A stretch of 5,430 bases of DNA, from contig JAFGDI010000199.1 of NCBI GenBank assembly GCA_016932145.1, forward strand, positions 1 to 5,430, in the 5' to 3' direction. Positions 1 to 5,194 of this stretch are shown piece after piece. The position numbers were made by a program, and so were the translations under genes. Source of the DNA: Sedimentisphaerales bacterium. Lineage in GTDB: Bacteria > Planctomycetota > Phycisphaerae > Sedimentisphaerales > SM23-30. A model generated the notes under the pieces. The model made no database searches, was not told the DNA's origin, and worked only from the letters and a program-made list of their open reading frames with translations. The first letter of the stretch is position 1. Each line of letters begins with the position of its first letter.

Positions 1-130
1 CCCTTGTCATCTGTGACGAAATACTGAATTTCTCTTCACTTGGAAATCCTCTGACAATAGAATACACTAAGACTGTCAAGTCTATCCCTTTTTGCCAAAC
101 AATCAGTTCACGATAACTTTTAAGGCTCAT
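1..130 (-). CDS. Four-helix-bundle protein (S23/TIGR02436-like), N-terminal part
   Basis: This is an incomplete minus-strand gene; only the first 43 codons lie in the window and the 3' part is off the left edge. The translation begins MSLKSYRELIVWQKGIDLTV and continues to ...SISSQMTR. The pattern of K-SY-R-E-L-x-V-W-Q-K near the N-terminus, a hydrophobic helix, then FPSEEKFSISSQMTR, is the hallmark of the small four-helix-bundle family first seen inside 23S rRNA intervening sequences (S23 protein) and later found widely in bacterial chromosomes. The ATG at 128-130 is preceded by GGAG with a 6-nt gap, which fixes the start. Members are usually about 115-130 aa and their function is unknown. 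No 23S rRNA sequence is visible beside it. Family assignment is from recognised N-terminal sequence; the rest cannot be checked here. Confidence 0.8.
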   Translation of the reverse strand, partial: MSLKSYRELIVWQKGIDLTVLVYSIVRGFPSEEKFSISSQMTR

Positions 131-335
131 GGCATTCTCCAGATTGAAAAAATTACTCAGCTATATCAGTTGAAACAAATGTCTGCATAGGAGGCAAACA
201 TAGAAAGCCCAAACATATTTTGCATAGATTCGCTGGCAGATTGACAGTTGCGAAGCTTTAAAATAGGTCCCGATGCAAATCGGGACACATGAGCTTATTT
301 CTTATTTCTTCTTTCTTATTACTATTCCTCTACCA
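131..335. other. Intergenic stretch without a recognised gene
   Basis: This spacer separates two minus-strand genes. It holds the Shine-Dalgarno of the four-helix-bundle gene (ctcc on the plus strand near 137-140), an AT-rich stretch with no convincing promoter, the hairpin at 263-286, and a purine-rich minus-strand segment (287-335) directly after the cysD-like stop codon. I see no further gene or RNA. Confidence 0.5.
263..286 (+). repeat. REP-like hairpin, possible terminator of the cysD-like gene
   Basis: A perfect 8-bp inverted repeat, GTCCCGAT (267-274) and ATCGGGAC (279-286), encloses the loop GCAA and is preceded by ATAG (263-266). This is the tetranucleotide-plus-hairpin layout of the REP elements elsewhere in the window, with ATAG in place of GTAG and a different stem. 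It also lies about 50 nt past the stop of the cysD-like gene. Read on the minus strand, the hairpin is followed by CTATTTT, a short T-run that could make a weak rho-independent terminator. Both readings are possible. Confidence 0.5.
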
Positions 336-1133
336 CTACATATACCCCAATGCCCTTAACTTCTGCATCGTATAAGTATCTTCCTTGTCCTGGGCACGGC
401 CGGCTCGTTCTGAGGTGTTGGTGTGTTGCAGCTCGTAGATTATTTCATCTACATTACTGGCAGTTGACTCTACCGGATTACAGCAGGTAGTGCAGCCAAT
501 ACTGCGATATCGCTTACCGTTCTTACTGAAGTACAGGTCGGTTATCGGGATCTGCTCACGCTTGATATATTCCCAGATATCCAGCTCAGTCCAGCCAAGC
601 AGCGGATGCACTCGCACATGAGTGTTTTCTTCTGCCTGACTCTTATACTGATCCCACAACTCTGGCGGCTGATCCTGATAGTTCCACTGGAACTGCTCAT
701 TACGAGGCGAGAAGATACGCTCTTTGGCCCGCACGCCATGCTCGTCCCGGCGAATACCTAACAGCAAAGCCTCAAAACCATATTTTGCTATCGCCTGCTT
801 GAGCCCTTCGGTTTTGAGGGCCGTACAACATTCGAGTTTCTTAGCACAGTTCATGCCCGCTGCTATCGCTTCTTCATTACGGCTGACCACCAGGTCAAAG
901 CCCCACTTCTTAGAATACTCATCCCGAAACTCGTACATCTCTTTGAACTTATAGCTGGTATCTATATGCAGAGCCTTGAACGGTATCTTACCGAAAAAAG
1001 CCTTCCGGCATAACCACGCCAGCGTAGTCGAATCTTTACCGATCGACCAGAGCAAAGCAATGTTCTTGTAATGATAATAGGCTTCACGAATAATATATAT
1101 ACTCTGAGCCTCCAGTTGATCTAGTCTGTCCAT
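336..1133 (-). CDS. cysD: CysD-like sulfate adenylyltransferase small subunit / PAPS-reductase-family protein
   Basis: This 265-aa protein belongs to the adenine-nucleotide alpha-hydrolase (PP-ATPase) fold. The CysD family joins ATP and sulfate to adenylyl sulfate together with the GTPase CysN in the cytoplasm. Visible motifs: the P-loop-like LLWSIGKDST (about 27-36), HIDTSYKFKEMYEFRDEY (56-73), LKTEGLKQAIAKYGFEALLLGIRRDE (106-131), RAKERIFSPR (135-144), PLLGWTELDIWEYI (177-190) and SERAGRAQDKE (241-251), all in CysD order. It is shorter than E. coli CysD (302 aa) because the loop before the Gly-Cys motif is compact. Oddly, it carries Cys102-Cys103 and a GCTTCC segment (213-218), a pattern reminiscent of Fe-S APS reductases, but it lacks their C-terminal ECGLH-type catalytic motif. 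I start it at ATG 1131-1133, preceded by GGAG with a 9-nt gap; an upstream in-frame TTG at 1148 would add five residues. No cysN is in the window, so the partner and exact reaction are unproven. Confidence 0.82.
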   Translation of the reverse strand: MDRLDQLEAQSIYIIREAYYHYKNIALLWSIGKDSTTLAWLCRKAFFGKIPFKALHIDTSYKFKEMYEFRDEYSKKWGFDLVVSRNEEAIAAGMNCAKKLECCTALKTEGLKQAIAKYGFEALLLGIRRDEHGVRAKERIFSPRNEQFQWNYQDQPPELWDQYKSQAEENTHVRVHPLLGWTELDIWEYIKREQIPITDLYFSKNGKRYRSIGCTTCCNPVESTASNVDEIIYELQHTNTSERAGRAQDKEDTYTMQKLRALGYM

Positions 1134-1149
1134 ATGTTTGGTCTCCAAG

Positions 1150-1286
1150 GTAGCTCAAGCATCCCTGCTTGAGATTCCTTTCATTAAAAATTAACAATAG
1201 TCATTCCGCTGACTTCGCATTTTCTCGGTAGTATTATTCTTTTCTTCTTCAGGATCTTTAATCTCAAGCAAGGATGCTTGAGCTAC
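1150..1286. repeat. REPIN 1: two inverted REP hairpins (family 1)
   Basis: The plus-oriented REP at 1150-1173 is GTAG followed by stem CTCAAGCA, loop TCCC and stem TGCTTGAG. The inverted REP at 1263-1286 has the same stem, loop AGGA on the plus strand, and closing CTAC. Together they bound a 137-bp element with an 89-bp interior. It differs from REPIN 2 (2003-2139) at about seven positions by eye, mostly near the right arm. It sits between the RAYT gene and the cysD-like gene, and its left GTAG is 3 nt from the GGAG ribosome-binding site of the cysD-like gene. The GTAG tetranucleotide plus hairpin is the known signature of REPs mobilised by RAYTs. Confidence 0.9.
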
Positions 1287-1343
1287 CTTTAATTAAAAAT
1301 ATTCAATATGCAATTATCTTTAATTACAGCTTAACTTTAATCG

Positions 1344-2000
1344 TCACTTCTTTTCTTCTTCAGGATCTTTAATCTCAAGCAGGGATGCTTGAGCTACCTG
1401 GGATCCGTACTGCAAATCCTTTATACCTGTCGATAATCTGTTCTGAATAATGTACTCTCTATACTTATCCAGAAAATATTCACTTCGTATTATGTGGTCA
1501 AATGATTCATGTTGCCAAAACTGGCCCTTACTTCCATTCAATCTGTTAATTTGCGTAGCTGTATATGATTTCCAACTATGCATAATATCTTTCAGGTCAA
1601 ATCCTTCAAGTAACAACATCAATATATGAACATGGTTAGGCATTATTACCCAATGGTCAAGAATATACTTTTTACCATTGTAATACTCCAGAGCATTTTT
1701 AACTACTTCACTATATCGTCTATCTTTTAATACACATGCTCCATAAGCATTATCCAGCCACTCTTCGATTCTTTCAAAAAACAAATGCCTGTATTCCTTC
1801 TCCTGCTCCTTACTATATGGTTTGCAATTATTCTTCTCAAACTCTCTCTGTCTGATTTGTAATTCAACTAATTTATCTTCCGGAATTGAATCTGCTGTAC
1901 GAAAGGTTATAAAATACATCTTCCCATTCTGCTGCCAATGTGGTAAATTCCTACTACTTACCTCAAGGTCACTGTTCTGATTGTAAAATATATCCTTCAT
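1344..2000 (-). CDS. REP-associated tyrosine transposase (RAYT, Y1/HUH family)
   Basis: This is a 218-aa single-domain Y1 transposase (IS200/RAYT type) that nicks and joins single-stranded hairpin DNA; RAYTs mobilise REP elements. Family features, numbered from the start used here: RNLPHWQQNGKMYFITFRTADSIP (about 17-40), a helical insert with DRRYSEVVKNAL, then HWVIMPNHVHIL (116-127) with the HUH metal-binding pair at His123 and His125. The FWQHESFDHIIRSEYFLDKYREYIIQN segment (161-187) contains the likely catalytic tyrosine, probably Tyr183 in the REYI motif, with Tyr175 and Tyr180 nearby. No frameshift or internal stop is seen, so it looks intact. I chose ATG 1998-2000 because the upstream in-frame ATG at 2015 lies inside a REP hairpin and would add only MLELP; neither start has a clear ribosome-binding site. 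The C-terminal tail from VAQASLLE onward is encoded by a REP and its flank. REPs sit at both ends. Confidence 0.9.
   Translation of the reverse strand: MKDIFYNQNSDLEVSSRNLPHWQQNGKMYFITFRTADSIPEDKLVELQIRQREFEKNNCKPYSKEQEKEYRHLFFERIEEWLDNAYGACVLKDRRYSEVVKNALEYYNGKKYILDHWVIMPNHVHILMLLLEGFDLKDIMHSWKSYTATQINRLNGSKGQFWQHESFDHIIRSEYFLDKYREYIIQNRLSTGIKDLQYGSQVAQASLLEIKDPEEEKK
1374..1397 (-). repeat. Single REP (family 1) inside the RAYT 3' end
   Basis: On the minus strand this is GTAG, stem CTCAAGCA, loop TCCC, stem TGCTTGAG, identical to the REPs at 1150 and 2003. It lies within the RAYT reading frame and encodes VAQASLLE near its C-terminus. The 34 bp ending in its first plus-strand stem arm (1348-1381) are identical to 1237-1270 of REPIN 1. 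It therefore behaves as the right arm of a REPIN whose left REP is missing. With the oppositely oriented REP at 2003-2026 it brackets the RAYT gene, the usual arrangement at RAYT loci. Confidence 0.85.
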
Positions 2001-2002
2001 AG

Positions 2003-2139
2003 GTAGCTCAAGCATCCCTGCTTGAGATTCCTTTCATTAAAAATTAACAATAGTCATTCCGCTGACTTCGCATTTTCTCGGTAGTTTTATTCTTTGCAGC
2101 TTCAGGACTTTTAATCTCAAGCAGGGATGCTTGAGCTAC
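2003..2139. repeat. REPIN 2: two inverted REP hairpins (family 1)
   Basis: The plus-oriented REP at 2003-2026 is GTAG, CTCAAGCA, loop TCCC, TGCTTGAG. The inverted REP at 2116-2139 has the same stem, loop GGGA on the plus strand, and closing CTAC. The total length is 137 bp, exactly that of REPIN 1, and the interior is nearly the same. It fills the junction between the AlkP-like gene and the RAYT. The right REP overlaps the last eight codons of the AlkP-like gene and supplies its TGA stop at 2117-2119. The left REP ends 2 nt before the RAYT start codon. Confidence 0.9.
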
Positions 2140-3460
2140 ATACTTTCTTAATTATTCTCTCGCTCAGATTGGTTATCTCCAGATCATCCGGCAGATCGAT
2201 GCCTCTGGCTACCATAAAGGCATCCGGGTAGGTATGCATTCCTTCCAGTGCTGTTTTAACAAACACCTCCGGCAGATTAATACCCAACTTCAAGTCATAG
2301 CCATCATAAGGCACGGCGATCAGGTCACAGGCCCGACCATAAGTGCCTCCGGCAGTAGCTACCTGCTCTGGTGTAAGACCGCCAGGACCAGTTGCTCCCT
2401 CTGGCCAATATACCTCTTCACGCATTAGCACTTTTTCGATAACGGCGTTACCCTGCGGATCTTTCATTGCCAGCAATTGACCCTTTAGCTCCTGACGAGT
2501 CTTTTCATAATCGGCTAGTGGCACAATGCCGCCTGGCTCACGACCGGCCAGATTTACATAAAAGCGACCAGGTATCATCACATAAGCACGCGTCTGATAC
2601 GGGTCAATACTCAGCGGACTGCGAAGCTGCTCAGCCGGTTTCATCCAGCCATTATCTATGAGCCACCGACACATCTGCACTTCATACTTTATCTTACAAA
2701 AGCCATGATCACTGAAAACCATTAACGGCACTTCATCGCCGATCTTCGCCAGCAGTTGACCAATATAATTATCTATACGGGTATAAAATTTGAAAAAACC
2801 CTCAGAAAACTCTTTATCGCCGGTTTCCATCTTCTCCCAGAGAAAATGATTTATCCGGTCACTGCCCATTACATGAGTATGGAAAAAGTCCCAGTTCTCC
2901 TGATCAAGATAATGGAACAGGGCCTCAAAGCGTTTATCCAGAGTATAGTCAAGATTGGCCAGCATAGCCCGCTTGTCCTGACGGGCCAGACCGGCATCAG
3001 AATCGATCTGATAATCTATACTCTTCAAATATTCTACTTCACTCGCAGGATACACTACCTTATCTATACTCGGGGCAAGGAAACAGCCGATCAATACGCC
3101 ATTCACCGGCTTAGGCGGATAGGTCGAAGGCACATTCATACCAAACACCCGCTTACCAGCTTTCGTGAGCTTAGTCCAGATATGTTCTGCTGTCATAGTC
3201 GCATTATTGGGAAACTGCAAGTCCCAACTGCCCGGCGTACGATCAATAAAACCATAATTACCGTGTATGCCCGGGTTAACACCGGTTGCATAACAAGCCC
3301 AGGCCACTGACGATACTGTCGGCTGCACCGACTTCATCATCGAAAACCGACCAGCAGCAGCAACCTTCGCCAGATTCGGCATGACACCTTCAGCAAACAT
3401 CTTTTCCATCAGCCAGTAAGGCACGCCATCTATACTCAATACCATAAATTTCGTTGGCAT
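2117..3460 (-). CDS. AlkP-superfamily phosphohydrolase/phosphomutase (COG3379-like)
   Basis: This 447-aa protein has the alkaline phosphatase/nucleotide pyrophosphatase fold with a two-metal site. The expected ligands are visible in order: Asp11 in LSIDGVP, the likely nucleophile Ser50 in QPTVSSVAWACYATG (46-60), then NPGIHGNYGFIDR (62-74), Asp201 and His205 in MGSDRINHFLW, Asp251-His252 in FSDHGF, and His409 in EGMHTYPDAFMVARG. A hydrolase acting on a phosphomonoester, phosphodiester or sulfate ester is therefore likely; the substrate is unknown. No signal peptide or membrane segment is seen, so it appears cytoplasmic. The start is ATG 3458-3460 with GAGGAG (3467-3472) and a 6-nt gap; a longer frame beginning at 3499 merely translates a REP hairpin. 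The last seven residues, CSSSIPA, and the stop come from REPIN 2, so the natural tail was probably replaced after about Val440. The catalytic core is intact. It lies in the same direction as the RHH and cysD-like genes. Confidence 0.87.
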   Translation of the reverse strand: MPTKFMVLSIDGVPYWLMEKMFAEGVMPNLAKVAAAGRFSMMKSVQPTVSSVAWACYATGVNPGIHGNYGFIDRTPGSWDLQFPNNATMTAEHIWTKLTKAGKRVFGMNVPSTYPPKPVNGVLIGCFLAPSIDKVVYPASEVEYLKSIDYQIDSDAGLARQDKRAMLANLDYTLDKRFEALFHYLDQENWDFFHTHVMGSDRINHFLWEKMETGDKEFSEGFFKFYTRIDNYIGQLLAKIGDEVPLMVFSDHGFCKIKYEVQMCRWLIDNGWMKPAEQLRSPLSIDPYQTRAYVMIPGRFYVNLAGREPGGIVPLADYEKTRQELKGQLLAMKDPQGNAVIEKVLMREEVYWPEGATGPGGLTPEQVATAGGTYGRACDLIAVPYDGYDLKLGINLPEVFVKTALEGMHTYPDAFMVARGIDLPDDLEITNLSERIIKKVCSSSIPA

Positions 3461-3472
3461 AATATTCTCCTC

Positions 3473-3904
3473 GTAGAGACGCATGATTATGCGTCTCATA
3501 TTTCCATTCCAATTCTAATTGCCTTTTTAAATCTCAAATATATGTTTTACACTGCGTCTGCTCGGCTTGCTATTCCAAGACGCATAATCATGCGTCCCCT
3601 ATTTCCAATCCAATTCTAATTGCCTTTTTAAATCTCAAATATATGTTTTATATATTGCCTGCTCGGCTTGCATTTCTAAGACGCATAATCATGCGGCCCA
3701 TATTTCCAATCCAATTCTAATTGCCTTTTTAAATCTCAAATATATGTTTTATATATTGCCGGCTCGGCTTGCATTTCCAAGACGCATAATCATGCGTCCC
3801 CTATTTCCATTCCAATTCTAATTGCCTTTTTAAATCTCAAATATATGTTTTATATATTGCCGGCTCGGCTTGCATTTCTAAGACGCATAATCATGCGTCT
3901 CTAC
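3473..3904. repeat. REP family 2 array: five hairpins at exact 101-bp period
   Basis: This array occupies the whole 440-bp gap between the RHH and AlkP-like genes. Five hairpins with stem arms AGACGCAT and ATGCGTCT start at 3477, 3578, 3679, 3780 and 3881, each exactly 101 bp apart. The first (loop GATT, preceded by GTAG at 3473-3476) is inverted relative to the other four (loop AATC). The last is followed by CTAC at 3901-3904. The outer pair thus forms a REPIN-like unit and the interior is a fourfold tandem repeat. Hairpins two to four have one or two changes in the outer right arm (GTCC or GGCC) and lack a proper CTAC. The spacers share AT-rich sequence, including a small AATATAT/ATATATT inverted repeat in units two to four; unit one differs there. 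I see no gene inside. The left end touches the AlkP Shine-Dalgarno, and the right end provides the TAG stop of the RHH gene. Confidence 0.92.
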
Positions 3905-4134
3905 AGGTAGCCCAGCGACTTGAGACGATCCTTTACATCTTCCATATCTTTACTGGATATTTCCTTTTTCTCACTGCCGCCGCGACTGGCCAACAGATCA
4001 CGCAAAACATAAGTCACAAAATCGGTCACTGAATTATAGCCGCTGTCATCTATCACAAGAGCAAGTTTGTCATATAACTGACGCGGTATCTTGATCGTAA
4101 CCTTATTATTATTATTTTTCTTTTCTTCTGCCAT
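3901..4134 (-). CDS. Small ribbon-helix-helix (CopG/Arc-type) DNA-binding protein
   Basis: This 77-aa protein has a basic, Asn-rich start (MAEEKKNNNN), then the RHH core: a beta strand KVTIKIP (11-17), helix one PRQLYDKLALVIDDSG (17-32), and helix two NSVTDFVTYVLRDLLAS (34-50). RHH proteins dimerise through the strand and insert it in the DNA major groove, usually as repressors of their own operon. A charged linker (52-66) leads to a short helix ending in DRLKSLGYL. The cysD-like protein also ends in a related LRALGYM. The start is supported by AAGGAG with an 8-nt gap. It is the first gene of the minus-strand cluster, with a promoter candidate and three 11-bp-spaced direct repeats just upstream. 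The TAG stop is part of the GTAG of the adjacent REP array. The RHH fold is clear; the regulatory target is inferred. Confidence 0.85.
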   Translation of the reverse strand: MAEEKKNNNNKVTIKIPRQLYDKLALVIDDSGYNSVTDFVTYVLRDLLASRGGSEKKEISSKDMEDVKDRLKSLGYL

Positions 4135-4150
4135 TGTATAGGCTCCTTAA

Positions 4151-4179
4151 AGACTCTATCGACACTCTTACAACACTCT
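4151..4179. promoter_or_regulatory. Three 7-bp direct repeats at 11-bp period (putative RHH operator)
   Basis: On the plus strand AGACTCT (4151), ACACTCT (4162) and ACACTCT (4173) are spaced exactly 11 bp apart, about one helical turn, so one face of the DNA is presented three times. A weaker match, AGGCTCC, falls in register at 4140 over the ribosome-binding site. The repeats lie between the putative -10 box and the start codon of the RHH gene, a position where a bound protein would block transcription. RHH repressors commonly bind short repeats of this kind. Binding itself is inferred. Confidence 0.5.
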
Positions 4180-4180
4180 C

Positions 4181-4209
4181 ATTAGAACATTTTTACGCTT
4201 ATCGTTCAA
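4181..4209 (-). promoter_or_regulatory. Candidate sigma-70 promoter of the RHH-led operon
   Basis: On the minus strand TTGAAC (4209-4204) is followed after exactly 17 nt by TCTAAT (4186-4181). This matches the -35 consensus at four of six positions and the -10 at five of six. Transcription would begin near 4174, inside the 11-bp-period repeats and about 40 nt before the RHH start codon. Confidence 0.5.
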
Positions 4210-4365
4210 GAAAAAACCATAGAAACAACGAACATTAATCATAATTCATTACATTACAACACCTTACACGCACACAACCAATTTATACCTATTTTCCCCT
4301 TATCAGTCATTTCGCGTCATTGCAGGAAAGCAGAAAAAATGATTAAACTTAAACCCGCAATTCGG

Positions 4366-4395
4366 TTATCATATCGGGCCGTTGAACTTGATAAT
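4366..4395 (+). promoter_or_regulatory. Candidate promoter of plsY
   Basis: TTATCA (4366-4371) and GATAAT (4390-4395) are 18 nt apart, matching the sigma-70 boxes at four and five of six positions. The predicted start near 4402 would leave a leader of about 27 nt carrying the AGAGGA ribosome-binding site. It is the best candidate seen in the divergent region, but such matches occur by chance in AT-rich DNA. Confidence 0.3.
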
Positions 4396-4428
4396 AGTCA
4401 CCCTTAATACAGAGGACAATATAACATC

Positions 4429-5112
4429 ATGAACACAGAGACATTACAACTGGCCGCCTGCCTGATACTCCCGGCTTATTTACTGGGCGCTATACCCTTT
4501 GGCCTTATCTTCAGTAAGATCAAGGGCATAGACATTCGCCAGCATGGCAGCGGCAATATTGGTGCTACCAATGTAGTGAGGGTAATGGGCAAAAAATGGG
4601 GTTACCCCTGCTTCTTTCTTGATGTACTTAAAGGGCTGCTCCCTACTCTGTTGGCAGGCATGATCATAACTAACAGAATGGCCGTAACTTCCGAGCAGAA
4701 TGAGCTAATTGCCGGCACAAACACTTACGCCGGTCAGGTGCTCTGGCTTTGCGTCGCTACTGCCTGCATTATCGGACACATGTTCCCCATTTATCTTAAG
4801 TTTAAGGGCGGCAAAGGTGTAGCCACCTCTTTGGGTGTCATTCTGGGTATCTGGCCTTTCTTCACGCTCACCGGAGTGATCGTTTTTCTGATGTGGACTT
4901 TTGTCTGGGCCTGGACCAGAACCGTTTCCATCGCATCAATAGTCTCTGCCGCGGCCTTCCCCCTGTATCTTGCCGTTCTCACCTGGCGAATACCCGCCTG
5001 GGAATTCCAGAACATGAAACCGCTTTTTGTGTTCAGTACCGCTCTGGCAATACTGGTAATAGTCAAACATAAGAGCAATATCGTTCGTTTGCTAAACGGT
5101 ACAGAAAAATAA
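4429..5112 (+). CDS. plsY: Glycerol-3-phosphate acyltransferase PlsY
   Basis: PlsY is the integral inner-membrane enzyme that transfers an acyl group from acyl-phosphate to sn-glycerol-3-phosphate, giving lysophosphatidic acid in the first step of phospholipid synthesis. The 227-aa protein shows all three family motifs: GSGNIGATNVVRVMGKKWG (40-58), GHMFPIYLKFKGGKGVATSLG (116-136) and KHKSNIVRLLNGTE (213-226). Hydrophobic segments occur near 7-29, 60-80, 104-120, 135-160, 166-186 and 198-213, consistent with the multi-pass topology. It is somewhat longer than E. coli PlsY (about 205 aa), the extra length lying in the loop around 81-103. The start ATG follows AGAGGA with a longish 12-nt gap. 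It diverges from the RHH operon, and fhs follows in the same direction 82 nt later. No clear terminator follows it. Confidence 0.96.
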   Translation: MNTETLQLAACLILPAYLLGAIPFGLIFSKIKGIDIRQHGSGNIGATNVVRVMGKKWGYPCFFLDVLKGLLPTLLAGMIITNRMAVTSEQNELIAGTNTYAGQVLWLCVATACIIGHMFPIYLKFKGGKGVATSLGVILGIWPFFTLTGVIVFLMWTFVWAWTRTVSIASIVSAAAFPLYLAVLTWRIPAWEFQNMKPLFVFSTALAILVIVKHKSNIVRLLNGTEK

Positions 5113-5194
5113 AGTTAAGCACCCCTGCCACAAATTACGATAATAACATTGATATCCCTCCTTATATAAGTGTTTTATTTCTATGGAGATACAC

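Noticed and set aside
241..246. Perfect TTGACA as a plus-strand promoter -35
   Set aside because: No acceptable -10 box lies 16-18 nt downstream, and no plus-strand gene follows.
1134..1148. TTG start of the cysD-like gene five codons upstream
   Set aside because: ATG 1131-1133 has a GGAG site 9 nt upstream, while the TTG overlaps that site and has none of its own.
2756..3310. 184-aa plus-strand open frame
   Set aside because: It lies antisense within the AlkP-like gene, has no ribosome-binding site or recognisable domain, and the opposite strand encodes a complete family motif set.
3461..3499. N-terminal extension MRRIIMRLYEENI of the AlkP-like protein
   Set aside because: It is a translation of the REP hairpin at 3473-3496. 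The ATG at 3458-3460 has a strong GAGGAG at the right distance, and the protein family begins close to the IDG motif.
3473..3904. CRISPR array
   Set aside because: The repeated unit is 101 bp and nearly the whole unit is conserved, with no unique spacers of 30-40 bp. The first hairpin is inverted, and the GTAG/CTAC ends fit REP elements.
3881..3904. Rho-independent terminator of the RHH gene
   Set aside because: On the minus strand the hairpin is not followed by a T-run, and it is one of five equivalent REP hairpins.
4339..4407. 22-codon leader ORF upstream of plsY
   Set aside because: It has an AGGAAAG 8 nt upstream and ends 21 nt before the plsY ATG. ORFs this short occur by chance, the peptide has no attenuator-like codon run, and the best promoter candidate lies inside it.
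4791..5078. 95-aa minus-strand frame inside plsY
   Set aside because: It is a shadow of plsY, whose plus-strand motifs are unambiguous.
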